A program made the position numbers and the translations under genes. Below are positions 59,487 through 64,000 of a stretch of 64,000 nt of DNA, in pieces (position 1 is the stretch's first letter; every line of letters begins with the position of its first letter). Location: positions 1 through 64,000 of the forward strand of contig NZ_FRDM01000013.1 in assembly GCF_900143215.1 (NCBI RefSeq), given 5' to 3'. Under the pieces are notes generated by a model. The model was not told where the DNA came from. It worked only from the letters and a program-made list of their open reading frames with translations, and did not search any database. The stretch comes from Geodermatophilus obscurus (GTDB lineage Bacteria; Actinomycetota; Actinomycetes; Mycobacteriales; Geodermatophilaceae).

Positions 59487-60215
59487 GTGGAACCCGAGCC
59501 GGTCACCGGCACCGCGCCCCGGCCGGCCGGGCGCACCGTGTTCACGCAGGGCTGGCGCGACGTCGCCTTCCTGCACTGGGCGGTGGACCCGGCCCTGGTC
59601 GCCCCACTGCTCCCGGCGGACACCCGGCCCGACGTGCTGGACGGCGCCACGTACGTCGGGTTGATCCCCTTCCGGATGCGCCGGATCGGTCTGCTCGGCG
59701 CGCCCGGCCTGCCGTGGGCCGGGTCCTTCGCCGAGACCAACGTCCGGCTGTACTCGGTCGACGACCGGGGACGGCGCGGTGTGGTGTTCCGGTCGCTGGA
59801 CGCCGACCGGGTGCTGCCCGTGCTCGCGGCCCGCTGGGTCGCCGGGCTGCCCTACTGCTGGGCGCGGATGCGCGTGCGCCGCGACGGCGACCTGGTCACC
59901 TACACCTCCCGGCGGCGCTGGCCCGGTCCACGCGGAACGGGCGGGCGGATCGTCGTCCGGGTGGGCGCCCGGCTGGCGGACCCCGGGCCCCTGGCCGGCT
60001 TCCTCACCGGCCGCTGGGGGCTGCACCAGACGGCGTCCGGCCGGCTGGCCTACTGGCCCAACGAGCACCGGGCCTGGCCGCTGCACGCCGCCGAGCTCGT
60101 CACGTGCGAGGAGGACCTGCTGGCGGCCGGCGGCCTGCCCACCGTCCGCGGCGCACCCGACAGCGTGCTGTTCTCCCCGGGCGTCGACGTCCGCTTCGGC
60201 CCCCGCCTGCGGTGA
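59487..60215 (+). CDS. DUF2071 (YqjF-like) protein
   Basis: 242 residues matching the YqjF/DUF2071 family: TQGWRDVAFLHWAVDPALVAPLLPADTRPDVLDGATYVGLIPFRMR at the start, FAETNVRLYSVD and GVVFRSLDADRVLPVLAAR in the middle, then AELVTCEEDLLAAGGL. Cytoplasmic, beta-rich, acetoacetate-decarboxylase-like fold; no catalytic role established. GTG chosen to match the family start; adjacent divergent to the ECHDC3-like gene and followed by the oxidoreductase after 23 bases. Confidence 0.85.
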   Translation: MEPEPVTGTAPRPAGRTVFTQGWRDVAFLHWAVDPALVAPLLPADTRPDVLDGATYVGLIPFRMRRIGLLGAPGLPWAGSFAETNVRLYSVDDRGRRGVVFRSLDADRVLPVLAARWVAGLPYCWARMRVRRDGDLVTYTSRRRWPGPRGTGGRIVVRVGARLADPGPLAGFLTGRWGLHQTASGRLAYWPNEHRAWPLHAAELVTCEEDLLAAGGLPTVRGAPDSVLFSPGVDVRFGPRLR

Positions 60216-60238
60216 TCCGGGCAGGGCATGATCGCGGC

Positions 60239-61264
60239 ATGGACCCCGTGCGCTTCGGACTGGTCGGGTACGGCTTCGGCGGCCGGTACTTCCACGCCCC
60301 CCTGCTGGCCGCCGCACCGGAGGTCGACCTCCTCGGCGTGGTGACGACGTCGGCCGAGAGGCGGGCGCAGGTGACCGCCGAGCACCCCGGCCTGCGCACG
60401 TTCGGCTCGCTCGAGGAGCTGGCCGACGCCGGCGCCGAGGCGGTGGCGATCTCCACCCCGGCGGACACGCACACCCCGCTGACCGAGCAGGCACTCCGCC
60501 TGGACCTCGCGGTGGTCTGCGACAAGCCCTTCGCGCTGGACGCCCCGGCCGCCGAGGGGACGGTGCAGCTGGCCGCGGCCCGCCGGCTGCCGCTGGCGCC
60601 GTACCAGAACCGCCGCTGGGACTCCGACTTCCGCACCGTCCGCGCGCTGGTCGACGCCGGCCGGCTCGGCACGGTGACCCGGTTCGAGTCGCGCTTCGAG
60701 CGGTTCGAGCCCGAGCCCGGCCCGCCGGCCGCGGGCGGCGGCACCCTGCTGGACTTCGGCAGCCACCTGGTCGACCAGGCCCTCGTGCTGCTCGGCCCGG
60801 TGACGGGCGTCTACGCCGAGTGGCGGCTGCGCGAGAACGGCCTGGACGACGACGTCTTCGTCGCGCTCAGCCACGCCGGCGGCGCCTCCTCGCACCTGTG
60901 GGGCAGCTGGAGCCAGGGCGCGCCCGGCGACCGCTTCCGGGTGAGCGGCACGGAGGGCGCCTACGTCGTCGGCGGGCCGATGGACGGGCAGGAGGCCGCG
61001 CTGCTGGCCGGGCAGACGCCGGCCACGCTGGGCGAGCGCTGGGGCGCCGAGCCCGGGGAGCGCTGGGGGCGGCTGCGCCGCGGCGACGACGGCATCGTGG
61101 TGCCCACCGAGCGCGGCCGCTGGGACACCTTCCACCCGGCCTTCGCCGCCGCCGTCCGCGGGGAGGGGCCGGTGCCGGTCGACCCGCGGGACGCCGTCGC
61201 CACCGCCACGGTGCTCGACGCCGCCCGCCGCAGCGCCACCGAGGGCGTCGTCGTCGCGCTGTAG
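60239..61264 (+). CDS. Gfo/Idh/MocA family oxidoreductase
   Basis: 341 residues. N-terminal NAD(P) Rossmann domain FGLVGYGFGGRYFHAPLLAAAPEVDLLGVVT; the segment VVCDKPFALDAPAAEG carries the family Lys-Pro dyad (CDKPFA), and DFGSHLVDQALVLLGPV the conserved Asp and His. Resembles scyllo-inositol dehydrogenase-like enzymes; sugar or inositol substrate is not determinable. Same direction as the DUF2071 gene 23 bases upstream, so a two-gene operon is likely; converges on ecm 11 bases away. Confidence 0.9.
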   Translation: MDPVRFGLVGYGFGGRYFHAPLLAAAPEVDLLGVVTTSAERRAQVTAEHPGLRTFGSLEELADAGAEAVAISTPADTHTPLTEQALRLDLAVVCDKPFALDAPAAEGTVQLAAARRLPLAPYQNRRWDSDFRTVRALVDAGRLGTVTRFESRFERFEPEPGPPAAGGGTLLDFGSHLVDQALVLLGPVTGVYAEWRLRENGLDDDVFVALSHAGGASSHLWGSWSQGAPGDRFRVSGTEGAYVVGGPMDGQEAALLAGQTPATLGERWGAEPGERWGRLRRGDDGIVVPTERGRWDTFHPAFAAAVRGEGPVPVDPRDAVATATVLDAARRSATEGVVVAL

Positions 61265-61275
61265 CGCCTGGCCTC

Positions 61276-63303
61276 CTACCGGTCGTCGAGACCGTTGGCC
61301 TCGCGGACCACGTCGACGATCTGGCCCATGATCTCGGTCAGCCCGAAGTCCTTGGGTGTGAAGACCCGCGCCACGCCCTGTTCCCGCAGCCGACGGGCGT
61401 CGCCGTCGGGGACGATCCCGCCGACGACCACGGGGACGTCGTCGAGGCCGGCCTCCCGCAGCCCGCGCAGCACCGCCGGCACCACCTGCAGGTGCGAGCC
61501 GGAGAGCACCGACAGGCCGACGACGTGCACGTCCTCCTCGACCGCGGCGCTCACGATCTGCGCCGGGGTCAGCCGGATGCCCTGGTAGACCACCTCGAAG
61601 CCGGCGTCGCGCGCGCGGACGGCGATCTGCTCGGCACCGTTGGAGTGCCCGTCGAGGCCGGGCTTGCCGACCAGGAAACGCAGCCGCCCGCCGAGCTCCG
61701 CACCGGTGGCGCGGACCCGCTCCCGGACGTCGGCCAGCGTCCGGTCGGCCTCGCCGCCCCCGGCGGCCGCGGCGACCCCGGTGGGCGCCCGGTACTCACC
61801 GAACACCTCGCGCAGCACGCCGGCCCACTCCCCCGTCGTCACGCCGGCGCGGGCGCAGTCGAGGGTGGCCTCCATGAGGTTCTCCTCGGTGGCGGCGACC
61901 GCGCGCAGCCGCTCGAGCGCCTTCCGCACCGGCTCCGGGTCGCGCTCGGCGCGCCACGTCCGCACCGACGCGCACGCCGCGGCCTCCACCGCCGGGTCGA
62001 CGACCTGGATCGCCGCGTCGAGGTCGGCCAGCAGCGGGTTGGGCTCGGTGGCCTCGAACCGGTTCACGCCGACGACGACGTCGTCCCCGTTCTCCATCCG
62101 GCGGCGCCGTTCGGCGAGCGAGGCGACCAGCTGACCCTTCATGTAGCCGGACTCGACGGCGGCGACCGCGCCGCCCATCTCCTGCACCCGGGCGATCTCC
62201 CCACGGGCACCCTCGACCAGCTCGGCGACCTTCCGCTCCACCACGACCGACCCGTTGAACAGGTCGTCGTACTCCAGCAGGTCGGTCTCGTAGGCCAGCA
62301 CCTGCTGCAGCCGCAGCGACCACTGCTGGTCCCACGGCCGGGGCAGGCCCAGCGCCTCGTTCCACGCCGGCAGCTGCACGGCGCGGGCGCGGGCGTCGCG
62401 GGACAGCGTCACCGCGAGCATCTCCAGCACGATCCGCTGGACGTTGTTCTCCGGCTGCGCCTCGGTGAGGCCCAGCGAGTTGACCTGCACGCCGTAGCGG
62501 AACCGGCGGTGCTCGGGGCGCTGGACACCGTAGCGCTCGCGGGTCAGCTCGTCCCACAGCTGCGTGAACGCGCGCATCTTGCACATCTCCTCGACGAAGC
62601 GGACGCCCGCGTTGACGAAGAAGGAGATGCGCGCGACCACCTCACCGAAGCGCTCCGGCGGCACCTGGCCGGAGTCGCGCACCGAGTCCAGGACGGCGAT
62701 CGCGGTGCTCATCGCGTAGGCGATCTCCTGCACCGGCGTCGCCCCGGCCTCCTGCAGGTGGTAGCTGCAGATGTTGATCGGGTTCCACCTCGGCATCGCC
62801 GTCACCGTGTAGGCGACCATGTCGGTGATCAGCCGCATCGAGGGCCCGGGCGGGAAGACGTACGTCCCCCGCGACAGGTACTCCTTGATGATGTCGTTCT
62901 GCGTGGTCCCGGCGAGCTCGCGCAGGACTTCGTCCGGAGCGGAGCCCTGCGCCTCTGCTTGCTCGATGGCGACCGCCTGGTAGAGCGCCAGCAGCCACAT
63001 CGCGGTGGCGTTGATCGTCATCGACGTGTTCATCTCGTCGAGCGGGATGCCGTCGAACAACGCCCGGACGTCGCCGATGTGGGTCACCGGCACGCCGACC
63101 TTGCCGACCTCACCGACCGACAGCTCGTCGTCGGGGTCGTAGCCGGTCTGCGTCGGCAGGTCGAACGCCACGGACAGCCCGGTCTGCCCCTTGGCGAGGT
63201 TGCGCCGGTACAGCGCGTTGGACTCGGCCGGCGACGAGTGGCCGGCGTAGGTGCGCATGACCCAGGGGCGGTCGCGCTCCCTCGACGTGTGCGGGGACGG
63301 CAT
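61276..63303 (-). CDS. ecm: Ethylmalonyl-CoA mutase (MeaA-type, B12-dependent)
   Basis: 675 residues in a single chain: N-terminal acyl-CoA mutase barrel (RPWVMRTYAGHSSPAESNALYRRNLAKGQTGLSVAFDLPTQTGYDPDD...; TSMTINATAMWLLALYQ; PPGPSMRLITDMVAY) and C-terminal B12-binding domain with the DGHSNG motif at about 551-556, whose His is the lower cobalt ligand. The size and the MRTYAGHSS start fit MeaA/Ecm rather than the longer methylmalonyl-CoA mutase alpha chain. Converts ethylmalonyl-CoA to methylsuccinyl-CoA. ATG start; an operator copy begins 20 bases upstream. Needs MeaB and epimerase, both encoded in the window. Confidence 0.93.
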   Translation of the reverse strand: MPSPHTSRERDRPWVMRTYAGHSSPAESNALYRRNLAKGQTGLSVAFDLPTQTGYDPDDELSVGEVGKVGVPVTHIGDVRALFDGIPLDEMNTSMTINATAMWLLALYQAVAIEQAEAQGSAPDEVLRELAGTTQNDIIKEYLSRGTYVFPPGPSMRLITDMVAYTVTAMPRWNPINICSYHLQEAGATPVQEIAYAMSTAIAVLDSVRDSGQVPPERFGEVVARISFFVNAGVRFVEEMCKMRAFTQLWDELTRERYGVQRPEHRRFRYGVQVNSLGLTEAQPENNVQRIVLEMLAVTLSRDARARAVQLPAWNEALGLPRPWDQQWSLRLQQVLAYETDLLEYDDLFNGSVVVERKVAELVEGARGEIARVQEMGGAVAAVESGYMKGQLVASLAERRRRMENGDDVVVGVNRFEATEPNPLLADLDAAIQVVDPAVEAAACASVRTWRAERDPEPVRKALERLRAVAATEENLMEATLDCARAGVTTGEWAGVLREVFGEYRAPTGVAAAAGGGEADRTLADVRERVRATGAELGGRLRFLVGKPGLDGHSNGAEQIAVRARDAGFEVVYQGIRLTPAQIVSAAVEEDVHVVGLSVLSGSHLQVVPAVLRGLREAGLDDVPVVVGGIVPDGDARRLREQGVARVFTPKDFGLTEIMGQIVDVVREANGLDDR

Positions 63304-63322
63304 GACCGCGGAGTGTAGGGGT

Positions 63323-63338
63323 GTTACCGGCCAGTAGC
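63323..63338. promoter_or_regulatory. Operator-like palindrome upstream of ecm
   Basis: GTTACCGGCCAGTAGC, 14 of 16 matches to GTTACCGGCCGGTAAC, in the gap between divergent ecm and the small membrane gene; it could overlap promoters of both. Confidence 0.65.
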
Positions 63339-63397
63339 GAGGACACCTCCAGGTGTCCCCCGGTGGCACACTCGCAGGCGCGGAGAGGAGGGCCGGG

Positions 63398-63712
63398 ATG
63401 GCACCCGTGGCCGGTACGCACTACTTGGCGGGCCCGGTGATCGCGTTCGCCGTGATCGCCGGGCTGGCGCTGTTCCTGCGGTGGGCGTTCCGCGGTGAGC
63501 CGCGCCGTCGCCCCCCGGTGGACGACGGTCTGCTCACCCGCGTCGCCACGCTGTCCGGCCGGGAGTCGGCCCTGGCGCTGCGCGCGGTGCTCTCCGACGC
63601 GGGGATCCGTTCCACGGTGCGCGCCACCGGCGCCCACCGCGCGGAGGTGCTGGTCTTCCCCGAGGACGTCGACCGCGCCCGGGTCCTGGCCGCGTCGTTC
63701 CCCGCCGGCTGA
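63398..63712 (+). CDS. Small membrane protein with DUF2007-like C-terminus
   Basis: 104 residues. One transmembrane helix (about 9-28, PVIAFAVIAGLALFLRWAF), an Arg-rich inner segment, then a soluble domain resembling the signal-transducing-subunit/DUF2007 fold: VATLSGRESALALRAVLSDAGIRSTVRATGAHRAEVLVFPEDVDRARVLAASF. Strong GGAGAGGAGG ribosome site before the ATG. Function unknown; it diverges from ecm and shares its upstream region. Confidence 0.75.
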   Translation: MAPVAGTHYLAGPVIAFAVIAGLALFLRWAFRGEPRRRPPVDDGLLTRVATLSGRESALALRAVLSDAGIRSTVRATGAHRAEVLVFPEDVDRARVLAASFPAG

Positions 63713-63782
63713 GGGAGGACCCTCGTGTCCCCCGCCGCTCGGAGGAGGACCCCGTCCCCCTCCACCCCTCGCGAGCTCGGGC
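63713..63782. repeat. Intergenic hairpin repeat, copy 15
   Basis: Begins directly after the small membrane gene stop: GGGAGGACCCTCGTGTCCCCC, CCGCTCGG, AGGAGGACCCCGTCCCCC, CCTCGCGAGCTCGGG. Confidence 0.75.
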
Positions 63783-63824
63783 CGAGTCTCCGGACGCGGC
63801 CTGCGAACCCCCGTACGAGGGCCG

Positions 63825-64000
63825 TCAGCCGGACCGCTCGGGTGGGTCCGGGACGTCGTCCGCGCCGCACCGGCTGACCAGCCACGGCTGCAGGTCGTCG
63901 AAGCCGCGGACCGAGCGGCGCTGGAGCGGCTCGATGCGGTAACCGGGGTGCTGCCGCAGTCGGGCGGCCAGCTCCCGGTCGACGAGCACACTCCCGGCGC
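63825..64000 (-). CDS. C-terminal end of a class III adenylate/guanylate cyclase-like protein (cut by window edge)
   Basis: The visible 58 residues include GSVLVDRELAARLRQHPGYR and the segment PLQRRSVRGFDDLQPWLVSR before the stop. This is the usual C-terminal end of the nucleotide cyclase catalytic domain, where the Val-Leu-Val strand is followed by a helix and the RxVRGF...PW tail. The metal and substrate residues would lie right of the window, so activity cannot be judged. Confidence 0.6.
   Translation of the reverse strand, partial: AGSVLVDRELAARLRQHPGYRIEPLQRRSVRGFDDLQPWLVSRCGADDVPDPPERSG

Overview
The window looks like chromosome of a very GC-rich actinobacterium. The gene set (NucS mismatch endonuclease, GlgE trehalose/alpha-glucan route, DivIVA-type coiled-coil protein, DUF222-HNH gene, class E/F sortase) and the gene order fit Actinomycetes. 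The codon bias and the abundant GC-rich intergenic hairpin repeats suggest a Geodermatophilaceae-like genome (Blastococcus, Geodermatophilus or Modestobacter); that family-level placement is inference. No rRNA, tRNA, CRISPR array or prophage was seen.

Layout. 1-307: truncated IS630-type transposase cut by the window edge. 351-2572: a 2-hydroxyacid dehydrogenase and an LppZ-like sugar-dehydrogenase lipoprotein. 2648-19517: a housekeeping block resembling the mycobacterial order lppZ-gatB/A/C-ACT protein-ligA-MetE-like protein-mnmA-cysteine desulfurase-etfA/B, here interrupted by a DUF222-HNH gene (7284-9500) with its own SOS-type promoter. 19732-24263: two polytopic membrane proteins and a solo ABC ATPase. 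24341-38867: glycogen/trehalose metabolism (glgX, FHA protein, glgP, glgE, treS, mak, glgB), with glgE-treS-mak-glgB as a same-strand run. 39160-43729: metallopeptidase lipoprotein, thioredoxin-TPR protein, MarR regulator, FAD oxidoreductase. 43745-63303: scattered acyl-CoA genes (meaB, thiolase, epimerase, ccr, double-domain 3-hydroxybutyryl-CoA dehydrogenase, ecm) mixed with a coiled-coil protein, a DUF4397-sortase fusion, nucS, a dicarboxylate carrier and a type II toxin-antitoxin pair. The right edge cuts a class III nucleotide cyclase-like gene.

How the genes work together. Thiolase, 3-hydroxybutyryl-CoA dehydrogenase, crotonyl-CoA carboxylase/reductase, epimerase, ethylmalonyl-CoA mutase and MeaB are most of the front half of the ethylmalonyl-CoA pathway for acetyl-CoA assimilation. 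Ahead of ccr, the 3-hydroxybutyryl-CoA dehydrogenase gene, ecm and etfBA sits the same 16-bp palindrome (GTTACCGGCCGGTAAC, 14-16 matches), which I read as one shared operator. TreS, Mak, GlgE and GlgB make branched alpha-glucan from trehalose; GlgP and GlgX degrade it.

The most unusual signals are: the shared operator; a family of 15 intergenic hairpin repeats, 13 of which lie at or very near the 3' end of a gene; an mnmA frame with no stop through the whole next gene; a GlgB with a histone-like basic tail; and a DUF4397 protein fused to a sortase.
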